The position numbers and the translations under genes are program-made. The notes beneath the pieces were generated by a model that was not told the DNA's origin, did no database searches, and saw nothing but the letters and a program-made list of their open reading frames with translations. Source: Pseudevernia furfuracea (Eukaryota > Ascomycota > Lecanoromycetes > Lecanorales > Parmeliaceae). From it: a stretch of 64,000 bases of DNA. The DNA lies in NCBI GenBank assembly GCA_022315425.1, contig JAIUPT010000028.1:1054001-1118000 (forward strand). The letters run 5' to 3'. Below, one piece after another: positions 23,343 through 34,294 of this stretch (its first letter is position 1; each line of letters opens with the position of its first letter).

Positions 23343-24383
23343 TTAGAGGAAATGGAGTTCTAGAGCGAAGATAAGTAAGATGCAATGCTATGACAAAGGG
23401 CGTTCTTGTGCGGTAAGATATAAACCTGTGTGCTGTCCTTCCGGGCTTTTGTATTTGAAGGTACCACGGCGAGTTTCTAGGGAAGACATCAGTTGCTGGG
23501 CTTTGGGAAAGCATACATGAAGGTGCATGCGGACCTTTTACAACAGTGATTCCTCTACTTCAGTCAATGCTCCTCCATCTCCCCCCTTTCACCCGTCAAG
23601 TCGTGCGGAAAAACAAGCGGATCCGGGCTTTTCGCTACCTATCCAGACATGAGTTATAAGTACCGTGGTTAGCAGACTTCAGTCCGTCTGGTTCTTCTGC
23701 ATCCGCCGAACGGACGCGTAGCCATTTGACCACTGAGCAATATAATTGGCCCTGATCGATTGGCTGCGTTGCGCTACATGTAGCAGAAGTCACGCATAGA
23801 GGGCAAAAAGTCTTGTTGAAGTAAAAAGTGACAGTCATCACAAAATCTTTCTTAGATAATATCTAATGGGGAAGTATGTTGCATGCTTTCAATCCTTTCT
23901 GTTTAGTATGTTCTGAAAGAGAAAGACCGATTTTTCTGGTCGCTACTCACAAACATGTGCGCAAGTGTAAAGAAAGAGAGCTTGCTCCTGTCGGGGTTTC
24001 AACTGTCAAGAGAACTATGGAACTATGATACTATTCGCGCTTGTGGCGGCTGGGGCGGCTAAACTTCATGAAAAAGGTGCGCATCGCTCTGTGTAACTCT
24101 CGAACATGGCTTTCATACTTTGATAAGAATTCAGAATACATATTGAGTGTCTCGAGATCTGGCAATCTTTCAGTCAAGCTGGCATTTGTTAAACTCAAAA
24201 CACTTGTCTCAGCTAGGTAATACGTGGTGTTCAAAATCCGTATTACAGTGGCTAATCCGCTATTCAGTCTCGTCCACAACTAAGACATATCGTCCAATTA
24301 AAAGGCTGATACATCTGCTTCAGCCAATAAGTATCTGGTCCGAATCCTCCTTCCGTCACGCTCCTCTCTCCTGATCTTTGAAG
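23343..24383. other. Intergenic, no supported gene
   Basis: Only short unrecognised frames on both strands. An 82-codon minus frame at 24031-24279 (MWTRLNSGLATVI) has no partner exon that I can identify. Confidence 0.45.
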
Positions 24384-24987
24384 ATGCCGGTCGATAAAGG
24401 CGCAATCGAGAAGCTGCCAATTGAGGTTCTATTGCGGATCCTAAAACATCTATATCCTCCAGCTGCGTTTCGACCCTTTGATATGGAGTAAAAATTTCAG
24501 GAAGACAGCGCCTGGCATGAATAGCTGCTAAACGCTCATCTCGGCATGGTCAGCGTCTCCAAGGTCTCTCGCTTGTTCCATGCTCTCTATCAGTCAGCTT
24601 AGCACAAAGCCAAGCTCGACTCATCACCGAAGAGAAGAAAGATGGTCTGATACTCCATGCAATGAGCATGTTCAGTGTAGGTTGGATTGAAGATACCGCA
24701 GTAATACGCTGCATGGAACGGGGGTATTCCCGTTAGGAATTGGGGATCCAGTAAGACCTGGGGCGCAGGCATTTCATTCAAACAAATCTTCCAGGCCGGA
24801 ATGTGTACAGTAGCAAGCGATATTGCTGCCGAGGAGAAAGCCGAGCCCTTTGATCCTTTCAGCTGGCTTGATATCGGATACAGTCACACACGTCGAGCAG
24901 TGCTGTGCAAGCTAATGCTTCTACACTATGGGGAGTATGTAAGAGACAGTCACATTCCGCGCTTTCCGTTTGGAAAGGACGATTAGT
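24384..24987 (+). pseudogene. Decayed F-box-like gene
   Basis: The first 36 codons read IEKLPIEVLLRILKHLYPPA in good F-box style, then a TAA stops the frame. The same frame can be followed through further stops (TAG in place of a likely CAG) and reopens at 24801-24986 with WLDIGYSHTRRAVLCKLMLLHYG. A middle section, about 24619-24735, is open in another frame (KKDGLILHAMSMFSVGWIED). Several stops plus at least one frame change indicate a pseudogene. The LYPPxAF motif is shared with the minus-strand fragment ending at 26521. Confidence 0.5.
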
Positions 24988-26046
24988 CCGTGAAGTGGTT
25001 AGCGGTAATCAAGATGACAGAGTCGCTGCCAAGTCCAGTCCTTATAACGACGGTATAGGTTGGGACTCCGCTGCGGTCCGATGAGAGGAGCGGTACTTGC
25101 GCGTAGAAAGCTATGTTTGAACATTGGCAGTATTGCAACCACCCAGTCCGGTCCAGCTCCAACCTGTCGGACCTGCGAAAGCAGCCTGAAAGAAAGAAAG
25201 AATTGAATGTATACTCGATTATAGAAGCTTCCTAAAGATAAGTAACAGGTCTCATTCTCGCTCATCAAACATCTTGCACACCTCTTTTCTAAGCTCGACT
25301 TGATCATGTCGTGATTGTTCGCTCTCTGCCAAAACATCTTTTGTTCGGCGCATCTCAGTGCTTCACATGCTCCCCTTTCAGTACAGCTCTGCCGGGAAAT
25401 CTCGTGCTTAATTCTTAAGGAAAACGTATTTCGCTGTAGCAATATCAGGCTGGCCACTCTATTCAGCTGTTCACACCTGTTGAATATGGTTTCAGAAGGT
25501 CATGCAGCCCTTCAGCAAGGCCTTTTCTTGCCGTTGTTCACCGGATCGGCGAGATACTACTCGGTTGAGGATCCAATTGGTAGAAGATCTGCTGCAGCGA
25601 AAGTCGTCCAGGAAGGGGCGATGAAGTCAGACAAGGAGAGGGAAGAGTCACGATCCTGGTAGAAACGAAGCCAACAGGTTCCAAGATCATGGTCCTGTCA
25701 AAATGAAGCAAGGAATATGTGGAGATCAATCATGTATGCACTGTTTGCTATTGATACACTGACATGAGTTTCTGGGCAATCTTTATCTCCAACCTAGGCT
25801 CTCTATGAGTCGTACCCAAGCAATGTATCCCGCAAGCGGGATGTGTTGATAAAACCATGCACACAATGATAGGCCTACCCGTCTTACATGTAGTCGTTTG
25901 CGCGACATGTAGACAGGGTTTGGACGCAATTCCCAGAGCCCGACGACCAGGATACTGTCGAATCATAAGGGGACCGGCCATTGATGCTATTTGGAAAAGT
26001 GAACGGGTTCTTGTTCTCCTCTCGGTAACATCCTGCGCATCAGAGT
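24988..26046. other. Gene-poor stretch between F-box fragments
   Basis: Short overlapping frames without recognisable signatures; no RNA genes or repeats seen. Confidence 0.45.
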
Positions 26047-26521
26047 TCAGCTAGCCGATATGATATCTGAAAAGCATTGGATGAAGACCCACGGTAGTGC
26101 TGATTCACGCCCACGTCCCACCAATCCCGGTTCGCCGTCCATTGCCAACATGGTGTAACGTGTCAGCTGACCTCTATGAGCCAGCATCGCCTTCCCCCAC
26201 GTCAAGTCTGCAGCCTTGACGCCCTCAATAGCACGCAACCGCAGAATCCCACCAGCCAACGCCCTTAGATGGCGACGTGGCCGAAACACTCTGCAGAGCC
26301 CGATCTGCCGCCAGGAATGCTTGCGTATATCTGGACGCCCGGTCAAAGTCTGCGAAGGAATTGGAGTTGAAAGGCTTCCAGGGAGCATATAGTAAAGGTG
26401 TTGGTGCGAAGAATGTTTCGTTCGTTGGAGTTTTGGTGTCGGATGCGAGGAAGGCTCCCGGCGGGTAAAGGTCCTCGAATATTTTGCGGAGGATGTTGTT
26501 CGGGAGAGTACCGAGAGGCAT
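26047..26521 (-). pseudogene. F-box-like fragment, probably frameshifted
   Basis: A minus-strand frame opens with MPLGTLPNNILRKIFEDLYP, an F-box start very like the plus-strand relict at 24384, and ends after 98 codons at 26225. An overlapping frame (26388-26047) continues with RVFRPRRHLRALAGGILRLR and LTRYTMLAMDGEPG. The two can be joined only by a frame change or an intron for which I see no good donor. It is either a decayed gene or a short two-exon gene. Confidence 0.4.
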
Positions 26522-27897
26522 CTCGGATAGAAGGTGGGCAGAGCGTCGTAAGAGGACGGAGAGTGCTGGACAGGTGATGTCTAGCTGACTGTGAGAGGCA
26601 CGTTACTTCCTTAAGGAGTGCATCATACGCTTGTGAGAAGTTGTAATTGGGAGACACGGCAGAGCGGTGCGGATGTGGTGTTCAGGTTGACTGTATGAGT
26701 TGCGTTGCTTGTGCACCAGCGTAGTGTGACCTTTACAATCACGATAAGATGGCGGAAAGACAAGTGAGAGAGACAGAGGCACTTTGCTACTTAGATCGAA
26801 GATAGGAGTAGCGTCGTGGTCCTTGTGAAGTGCGAGTTGTGCAGAGAATGGCCGAGACAAGATACATGTAAGCGCACACCAGCCAGTTTGAAGACCGGTA
26901 TGAATCGTACACTAAATATGTGGTTAGGGGATGCCAGCAAGACAAATACGGATGCACGATAGTAAGTATTTGATCAAGAGATTCATGCAAACGTACTGGA
27001 AGAAATGCCACAGCTTATGTATTTGCAGGCTTTCCGGAACATTCTTTTCCCCAGATGTTATGGCAAGAGCTGCCGATGTCCTGGTGAACATCTTCAGAAA
27101 CATCCAACTTGGATAAAAATAAGCTCTCACAGGTACTATCATGCACCTCCATCGCCATGATTGATCTTCTTGTTTACTCGCAACGACTTAGTCATCAACT
27201 CTGCCGTACCTAATCGAAGCTCCGAATTCACTATAATCAGGATGGTCCAAGAATATCCAGGCGATGTGCTCAAAGGGTACGCTACATATGTGCTCATATA
27301 TCCATGCCCGGTGGCTATGGACAATGCTGTGCGTGGCAGCAGCCGATCGTACTAGGCAAGCGCCTAACAGGCCCAGAAATCGATCCGATATCCTTCTCAT
27401 GTGAGTCGGTCCTATGCTTTGCTGCAGGTGAGGCGTACTACGCAGCAAGCCATGGCATTTGTCCTGCGATTCTATTGCAATCGGTATTTTTGCATAAGAG
27501 ACCGAGAGTGAGATGTGCCATGGGAGCCGGAAGTTACCTCGTGATAAACTGAAGGGTTACATCTTGTTTGAGGTTTGTAGTAGGTATATATCCAAAGTGA
27601 GCAAAGCGGAACGGTTTACTTGCTCAATTGTACCGATTGTGTTACCCGATTGCGTTTCGGATGGTTGGTTTCTCGCTCGTTTCGCCTGGGAAACTGTTTC
27701 AGGGATTTACGTCCTTTTCGAAAAGCCTAGCAAGTAAAACATGGCAGCCCATTGTTTCAATCACAATGTTTCGAGTAAGATTAAGCTGCGAGGCTAAGCC
27801 GCGTACTCTAAGCCGAATGTCTGATTCATTTTCGAAACAGCGTTCATGGGTGGCAGAGCTATTCCAAGTACGCTCCGATCCGCCACCTGCGTCTCCA
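26522..27897. other. Gene-poor stretch before the duplicated locus
   Basis: No supported gene on either strand; frames are all under 105 codons and mutually overlapping. Confidence 0.45.
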
Positions 27898-28342
27898 CAT
27901 TGACGCCCGCGCCTGAATCACGAGGAATTCGGTCACGGTGTCCGAAGCTCGAAAGCTCAAAATCAAGGAAGTAGTGTCGTCAATGCAACCACAATAAAAA
28001 CATTTCAGTGAAATCAGGGTAACCTTCCTGGCTGAGCCGCTGCAGGACGGGGTTCTTGCATAGTAGCCTGACATGCTCATGAATGCTGACACAGTATCAG
28101 AAAGCCCAAACGGGCATACATCAGGCAGTGGTGTGGTTCCCAGGACCAATAGGCAACCTTCGCGGCGGGCTTTTGACCTCAGCCTCTTGTCAAACACCAC
28201 TTACAAATGCCAGACCCACTCTAAGCTCCGAGATTTTCTCTCAGTCACCAATAGTATTACCGTATTCTGTCGCCTGGGAAACATCGGGCAAGCGCCAGGG
28301 GAAGAATGGGCGAAATAGTGAGATAGTAAGCCCGTCTTTTTC
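27898..28342 (+). repeat. Upstream module of gene A
   Basis: Starts with CATTGACGCCCGCGCCT and contains ACGGGGTTCTTGC and GGCAGTGGTGTGGTTC. Equivalent words in the same order recur at 31189-31440 and again at 31450-31980 before gene B. This is a non-coding module duplicated with the gene. Confidence 0.8.
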
Positions 28343-28349
28343 TATAAAA
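28343..28349 (+). promoter_or_regulatory. TATA box of gene A
   Basis: TATAAAA within TTTTTCTATAAAAGCTGGGC, conserved at the same place before gene B. It lies 273 bp before the ATG; the stretch between is C/T- and CA-rich (leader-like). Confidence 0.6.
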
Positions 28350-28615
28350 GCTGGGCTCCTTCCCTTCATATGCTTTTTCCTCTTCATACTTCTTATCACA
28401 CACCTTCAACACACACTTTCAGCACATTCTTTTGTCTGCTCACACACTCTTCATAAGCCGCCGTCTTCATCCGCTATTTCTCTCCACATACGACACTCCC
28501 CGCACAGAACAAGTCCACTCATTATCGAAAATCTATGTATCTTCGTCCTTGACCTACCCCTTTCTAGAAAGCCGACACTTAACCTACCTTTTTCACGAGA
28601 AACCTCTGCACAAAA

Positions 28616-29935
28616 ATGGCGTCCATCAAATGGGAGGAAATACCAGGGTCGAACGGCGCCATGCAGCCCACCATAACATGGCCGAACCGCTTTGAGGAAA
28701 TTCTACCAATTTTACCGAAAATCTCTCTAGAAGACGTCCAAAGAAGAGTCTTTAAGACCAGAAATTTGCCCAATAACATGAACCTCAACCCCATTTTGAC
28801 AATCTTCTCGATGTTCGTTTGCCACATGTGGTATGAATTTGAAGGGAGATCAATGGTTCGAGAGGAAGTCTCGAGCATAATGCGCATGGTTTTCAGCAGC
28901 GATCAGTACCCACCGCCACAATCGTTGTTGGATCAATTCGAAGATCCCAACGATCCCGTGACAGTCAGACTCTTAAGCGTGGGTGGCGATGCGAGAGCAC
29001 AATGGATATCTCAAGCTGCAAAGTGGTTCGAACACCTTCTAGAGACTGACCCGGAGGCCCAGGCTAGAGTTAAAGGTCTTGCTGGATTGTAAGTTCGAAC
29101 ATGGTTCTTTGAACGGGAATATTGCTGAATCGCTTGTTTTGCTGCACTGCAGCATAGGGAGGTTTCCAGTTGTGGACTATACCATTGCCTTACTTTCGTT
29201 AAACCACCGGCGTCTTGAGGGCTACGAGATATGCAAACTTTACGGTGTTACCAATATGACCACAGCCTACGATGGCGTTTGGATAGATCAACGACTCAGA
29301 GAAGTCGTCGGCCACTATTACAGTTGCAGCACTAGTCGATTTAGGGGAAGCACCACCATAGCCCTCAAAGACCCAGACAATGTACTGCGCCAGGCAGTGG
29401 CTGCGATAGCTGAGGATGAAAGATACAAACCATGGATCAAACGCGAGGCCGAAAAGATGGTCAATAAATATGAAGTAGAAGTTCTGAACAGAAAACCTCG
29501 GTATATCACAGAATTGTGAGTTGGTATGCGTTCCATTGAATGGGAGAAGGTTATACTTACAGTTACGACAGCGATCAAGGATCCAGTCTTACAGCGACAA
29601 CTGCAGCCATGTCGGGAATGGGTCTGACAGCAACCGCTTCAAGTTCACGCCCGGCCACCGCTCCATATTCAGGCCTCACCCAGCATGAATTGGAAGGAAA
29701 AAAGGAGGAGTTCAGCGACTGGATGAATTGGGGAGCCAGCGAACCTGAATCCACACAAGCGAAGGGCAAGGCCGAGGACAAGGGCAAGGGCAAGGGCAAG
29801 GGCAAGGGCAAGGGCAAGGAGAAGGCGAGGGGACATGAGTCCAGTTCTCCTACTTCTCAATCACCAGAAGGAAAAGAATCCGGGAAGGGAAAACCAGCCT
29901 CGAAAAGAGCTCGTGGTGCCAGTAAAAAACCGTGA
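28616..29935 (+). CDS. Gene A: unknown-family protein with Gly/Lys-rich tail
   Basis: Exons 28616-29088, 29153-29515 and 29563-29935 give 402 residues; introns begin GTAAGT and GTGAGT, both phase 2. Exon 1 encodes a helical domain with CHMWYEFEGRSMVREEV and KWFEHLLETDPEAQARVKGL. Exon 2 encodes a second helical stretch (LRQAVAAIAEDERYKPWIKR). Exon 3 is low complexity: Ser/Thr-rich, then alternating KGKGKG from an (AAGGGC)n hexanucleotide run, ending basic (KRARGASKKP). No signal peptide or membrane helix. The gene is paralogous to gene B at 32359-34030: same exon number, same intron phases and related exon 1 protein. I recognise no family. The basic tail suggests nuclear or nucleic-acid association, which is inference only. 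Confidence 0.72.
29771..29824 (+). repeat. (AAGGGC)n hexanucleotide run in gene A
   Basis: About seven units encode Lys-Gly repeats in frame; slippage here would change tail length without breaking the frame. Confidence 0.85.
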
Positions 29936-30209
29936 GAGGAGGGACGGAGATGCGTGCGGGAAGGGAAACGGAGATTGCAGACGGATACACGGACCGGCTC
30001 GCGGCGCTCAGGGAATTGTAACATGCGTTGATTTGCTTTTCTTTTTGCTTTTTTCTGTCATCACACTCCTTTTGTACCCGCTTGCGATTTGATTTGGTTT
30101 TTCAGCCCCGACTAATTTGTGTTGCTTGTCGGGGTGCCTGAGTTATTAGCGTGTGCAGAAAACGTTAAACGAATTTACGACCTTTTTTACCCCCGGCCAC
30201 CCTCTCAAT
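29936..30209. other. 3' flank of gene A, part of the duplication
   Basis: Words such as TTTTGTACCCGCTTGCGATT recur at 34430-34449 behind gene B, so the duplication includes the 3' untranslated region. No gene seen. Confidence 0.6.
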
Positions 30210-30608
30210 ACTTGCGCACGCATTGTCCTCGAGCTGGCAGTGCATACATCTGACATTTCGAAACAGAGCCCTCAGGGTAATACAGGACTTGTTACGTACT
30301 ACCACGCTGTAAACCCTCATGGTACTACTTGGTCGGACTTGCTGCCCGTCGTGCAAGCGAACTTCGGCGGCAACCTTCCAGTCGTATCGCTAGCGTCATG
30401 GGTGTAAACACTTGAAGATAGCATGCATGATAACCCCGCCGTGAAGCTTCTCAACTGGCTCTCGGATCTAGTGCGTCAACATGCCACTGGCCGCGACATT
30501 GTCAAGCTCGACATAAAACAGAGCAGCAAATGGAGTCATGAGATGCAGAATCGAGACCCCGTGAACCCACAGTGGATGGAGCTGTGGTTACGACAATGGC
30601 GCTTATAG
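30210..30608 (+). pseudogene. C-terminal remnant of an NRPS-like reductase
   Basis: One plus-strand frame reads IVLELAVHTSDISKQ, YYHAVNPHGTTWSDLLP, GGNLPVVSLASWV, then a TAA at 30405-30407, and resumes TLEDSMHDNPAVKLLNWLSD to a natural end LWLRQW at 30608. This matches the end of the thioester reductase domain of fungal NRPS-like and PKS-NRPS-like enzymes (HAVNP followed by TTWSDLLP is typical). Adenylation, carrier and most of the reductase domain are absent upstream, so it is a fragment with one internal stop, wedged between the two copies of the duplicated locus. Confidence 0.7.
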
Positions 30609-31188
30609 TCACCGTTCTACGAGACAGGACGAGATTAAAGTAGAGTTTCGAGACGAAAGAACGAGCTTTTTAAAGATTTCGTCTCGTTCCTATCCCGAAG
30701 CGAGATTTCGAGATATATCTCGTTACATTATTAAGATATTTAATTAGATTAACCTTATAAAATATCTCTAAATAACTATCTTGAATTTTAATATTACGTA
30801 TTAAGATTAAAACAATATGAGAACGTAAATACGTGTCAAGGAACAAATATGGCTATGTTAGATTCAGTGGTGGTGGTGCAAGACGTTCCTCATTCTATGC
30901 TACTGTAGCTTGATGCGATAGAGCTTCTTTGAAATGCAGTCAAATTAAAGAGGGTTGTACGTGCATCAAAAGTGGGTGTACACGTTTTAACAGCCTAAAA
31001 CAATAATGCTTGAGAGGGTCTAAGATGAGGGGCAAACTGTAGCATAGGTAGACCCGAGTTATCTTCCATACAGAGTGTCAATTCTAGAAGTGTGTGGTGA
31101 TGCCTTTATATGGAGTTTAAGGAGAATAGCATAGGTTCAATGACCCTTTTCTATATATTTTTGCGTAGATACCTTACCTACGTCTTCG
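30609..31188. other. AT-rich intergenic spacer between duplicate copies
   Basis: Contains repeated GTCTCGTTC/CGAGATTTCGAGA words at 30640-30725 and a strongly AT-rich stretch at about 30720-30830. This resembles worn transposon sequence, but no terminal repeats or open frame can be shown. Confidence 0.45.
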
Positions 31189-31980
31189 CATTGACGCCCG
31201 CGCCTAAACCATGAGAAGGTTCGGTAACAACTTCCATGACTCAAACCCCAGGATGTGATATCGTCAATGTAATCACAACGGGCAACCAGAACAAATCATT
31301 TCAAAGCGACATTTCTGAAATCAGGGTGACCTGCGAGGCTGAGACTTTGAACGACGGGTTCTTGCGTCATGTGTTTGACATTGCTTATGAAGTTTGTCAC
31401 AGTATCAGCAACGCCACATGGGCATACATGGAACCGTGATCTCATTGAGGGGTTACCAGCGAATGATCTGAAGGCGACAATTCCGAGATCAGGGTGACTT
31501 ACAAGGCTGAGCCTTTACACGACGGGTTCTTGCTTCCTGGCCTGGCATGCTCTTGAAAGCTGTAACAGTATTAGCCCCAAGAGGGCATATATCGGGCAGT
31601 GGTGTGGTTCAGAAGACCAATGGCGAACCACCTTCGTATGTGGGGGCAACCTTCGCGGCAGGCTTGTGTACGCCTGCAACCTCGTACGTTTTCCAGACAG
31701 CAGTTACGAATACCCGGACCCACTCTAGATTGGGTCATCCTCTCTGTCACCAATCGCATTATCGCGATTTGTCGCCTGGTCAATTGAGAAACGCTCCTGC
31801 AACGTCAGAGGCTCAATATCCTCAAACCTCAGACGCTGACATCCCTGTAAGCATCGTTATCAACCATATGGACGCCTTGGGCCTCGAAACAGGGCGAACT
31901 CCGTGCTAAACTCTGACTCAGTATCCCCACACTAGAAACATCGAGCAAGCGCCAGGGGAAGGATGGATGGCATGGCAAGG
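31189..31980 (+). repeat. Upstream module of gene B, present twice
   Basis: Two head-to-tail copies of the gene A upstream module: 31189-31440 and about 31450-31980. Shared words are ATCAGGGTGAC, GAGGCTGAG or AAGGCTGAG, and GACGGGTTCTTGC; the offset is about 168 bp. The second copy also has GGCAGTGGTGTGGTTC (31595-31610), as before gene A. Confidence 0.75.
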
Positions 31981-31995
31981 CAGTCAGACGTTTTC

Positions 31996-32001
31996 TATAA
32001 A
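31996..32001 (+). promoter_or_regulatory. TATA box of gene B
   Basis: TATAAA within GTTTTCTATAAAGCTGGCTC, the counterpart of the gene A box; 363 bp before the ATG. Confidence 0.6.
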
Positions 32002-32043
32002 GCTGGCTCCTTGTCTCCATATGCTGATTTCTTTTCACATTCC

Positions 32044-32215
32044 TCACCACACAGCTTCAGCATAGTCTTTCATCTGCTCACACACTTCTCAAAATACATC
32101 ATCAGCACAATCTCCTATCTGCTCACACACTCCCACAAGACACCTTCAGGACACTCTTTCATCTGCTCACACAGTCTTCACAATACATCTTCAGCACTTC
32201 CCTTCATCTGCTAGC
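32044..32215 (+). repeat. Minisatellite in the 5' leader of gene B
   Basis: About four imperfect units of some 45-50 bp around CTTCAGxACA-CTTTCATCTGCTCACACA. Gene A carries about one and a half such units at 28400-28450, so the array expanded after duplication. Confidence 0.7.
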
Positions 32216-32358
32216 TCTCTCCCCATAACATAGGACACGCCTATCGCAGAGCACACCCACTCTTTATCGAAGAATCGTACATCTTCATTCTTGACCGGCT
32301 TCTTCCCTGGACACCGACCCTTCATTTATCATATCCAAGAGATATCTCCGTCAACATA

Positions 32359-34030
32359 ATGGTTTTGAATTTGATGGCGAGAGAATTGGGGGTAGACTAT
32401 GACGAGGAACCCTACGAGGAACCCTTCGAAAAGGTCGACGAAGAAACGTTACCAGAAGCTCCTGCTGGCTTTATTGCCAAAAATGACCACCCGAAAAACG
32501 ATAATGAGCTCATGTCTAGGAAAGCACTCTGCGCACTATTCTGTGCCTACAAATGGTACAATTATCAAGGAAGAGAACTGGATCGAGTGGAGGTCACAGT
32601 CTTGATAAAGTGGAAATTCTACCCTACCTCCACCACGAAGTATAGATTGTTCGACAAACTCGACAACAAACTCGGCAATCGCGAGGACCCACTAATATTG
32701 TTACACGAGCAGCTGGACGATGAGAAAAAAGAAGCCTGGAGAGACGTAATTGGTAAATGGTACGAGGAGCTTCTGTCAAAGGATGAAGAAGCCAAGAAGA
32801 GAGCTAACAATCTCCGTGGGTTGTAAGTCCGAATATGATTCTGTGAAACAAGAAAATTGCTGATACATCAATTTTGCTGCACTGCAGATCGGGGAGGCTG
32901 GGGACTATGCAACTTGATGTCTCAAGCAGGCCGCTTTTTTGCGGGCGACGCCTCAACGATGACGAGGTCCCCGTGGTTTACGCTATCCATAATTGGTGTA
33001 CAGACCGCCAAGGCGACGGCTTAGACAGGTTTTTTACGGGGGACCTCCTCGCCAAATGGCTCAAAGTGAAAGGAGACGAATTGGCGACTTCGAGTAAAAC
33101 CATGCGCGCGTGGGCTAATACAACAAGCAAGACCAGCCGGCTGGTGGCTGGGCTCGCAAACCCTCACAGAGAGTTCTTTGGTCGCAAGGCTGTTGAGTTG
33201 CAGATCGCTTATGAGAAGGACGAATTGAAAATGCCAGACCGGTCTGAAGCGGAGTTGCAGGAGTATGTAAGAAGAGTGTCAGGTTTACCTTTACGACCTC
33301 AGGATGCCACGGGACAGTAAGTTTGTCTAAGTTCTATTGAAAGGACGGAGGTTATGCTTACAATCACACCAGGGCTTCTCAAGGGTATCTTCTATCAAGA
33401 GTTACTACGGGCATTGAACAACTATCGATGAAAGTCACCGCTGGTCCAGGTTCAAGCGAGGATATCTACCGTCGTACATTCCCCGGAAATCAGGTCCCAC
33501 AGAGAGTCTGGGCCGACAGGGAAGCGCAAAGACAGAAAGATGAGGAAAAGAGATCGGGAAACGTTATTGGGTCTCGCTCGTCAAACCTCGGTAGTCTCCA
33601 AGGAGGCCCCCCTGGAAGCGGCAGCACGGACCAAGGCAAAGGGAGGCAAGGGGAACAAAAGACACTTCGCGCGCGCTCATCAATCAATAACCTTCTCAAT
33701 GATGAACCCGCCGAAACAAGCGGCGACAAGGGCAAAGGCAAAGGGAGGCAAGGGGAACAAGAGATACCTCCCGGGCATCGCTCGTCAAACCTCGGTAGTC
33801 TCCAAGGAGGCCCCCCTGGAAGCGGCAGCACGGACAAAGGCAAAGGGAGGCAAGGGGAACAAAACACACTTCGCGCGCGCTCATCAATCCATAAGCTTCT
33901 CAATGATGAATCCGCCGAAGTAAGCGGCGACAAGGGCAAAGCCAAGGAAAAGCGAGAGAAATCCAAGTCCGATTCACCAAAAGGGGACGATGGGAAGGAT
34001 AGGAAGGGAAAACGTCCCCGTCGTGATTGA
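32359..34030 (+). CDS. Gene B: paralogue of gene A with duplicated basic tail
   Basis: Exons 32359-32822, 32888-33316 and 33373-34030 give 516 residues; introns begin GTAAGT and both are phase 2, as in gene A. The last 16 bases of intron 1 (TTTTGCTGCACTGCAG) are identical in both genes. Exon 1 aligns with gene A around CAYKWYNYQGRELDRVEV and KWYEELLSKDEEAKKRANNL. Exon 2 has a similar layout (NWCTDRQGDGLDRF, LLAKWLKV, YEKDEL), suggesting that exons 1 and 2 carry related modules. Exon 3 holds a 204-bp in-frame tandem duplication (SSNLGSLQGGPPGSGST units) followed by a Lys/Arg-rich end (GKRPRRD). No signal peptide or membrane helix. Family unknown to me. Confidence 0.72.
33575..33982 (+). repeat. 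204-bp in-frame tandem duplication in gene B exon 3
   Basis: CGCTCGTCAAACCTCGGTAG begins at 33575 and again at 33779. The two copies differ by few bases and keep the frame (68 codons each), doubling the Gly/Lys-rich tail. The right end of the second copy is approximate. Confidence 0.85.
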
Positions 34031-34164
34031 AGAATGGTAGGAGAGGGGTGGAGGACAAGGGAGAGGAGGGGGATGCGTGCGGGGGAGGGGCGGAGATTCG
34101 ACAACGGATGCATGGACCGGCGTTTAGGGGGTTGGGGGCGGGGGAGGGGGTTTGGATTTCCGAC

Positions 34165-34257
34165 AAACACACACCAAACACACACACACACACACACACA
34201 CCACACACACCACACACACACACAAACAAACACACACACACACACACCCACACACAC

Positions 34258-34292
<35 letters not shown>
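34165..34292. repeat. (CA)n microsatellite
   Basis: Long CA tract with occasional AAC and CCA breaks in the 3' flank of gene B; it interrupts the similarity to the gene A 3' flank. Confidence 0.95.

Positions 34293-34294
<2 letters not shown>

Noticed and set aside
33490..34290. 266-codon minus-strand frame rich in Cys-Val
   Set aside because: Produced by the CA microsatellite and the antisense of gene B; not a gene.
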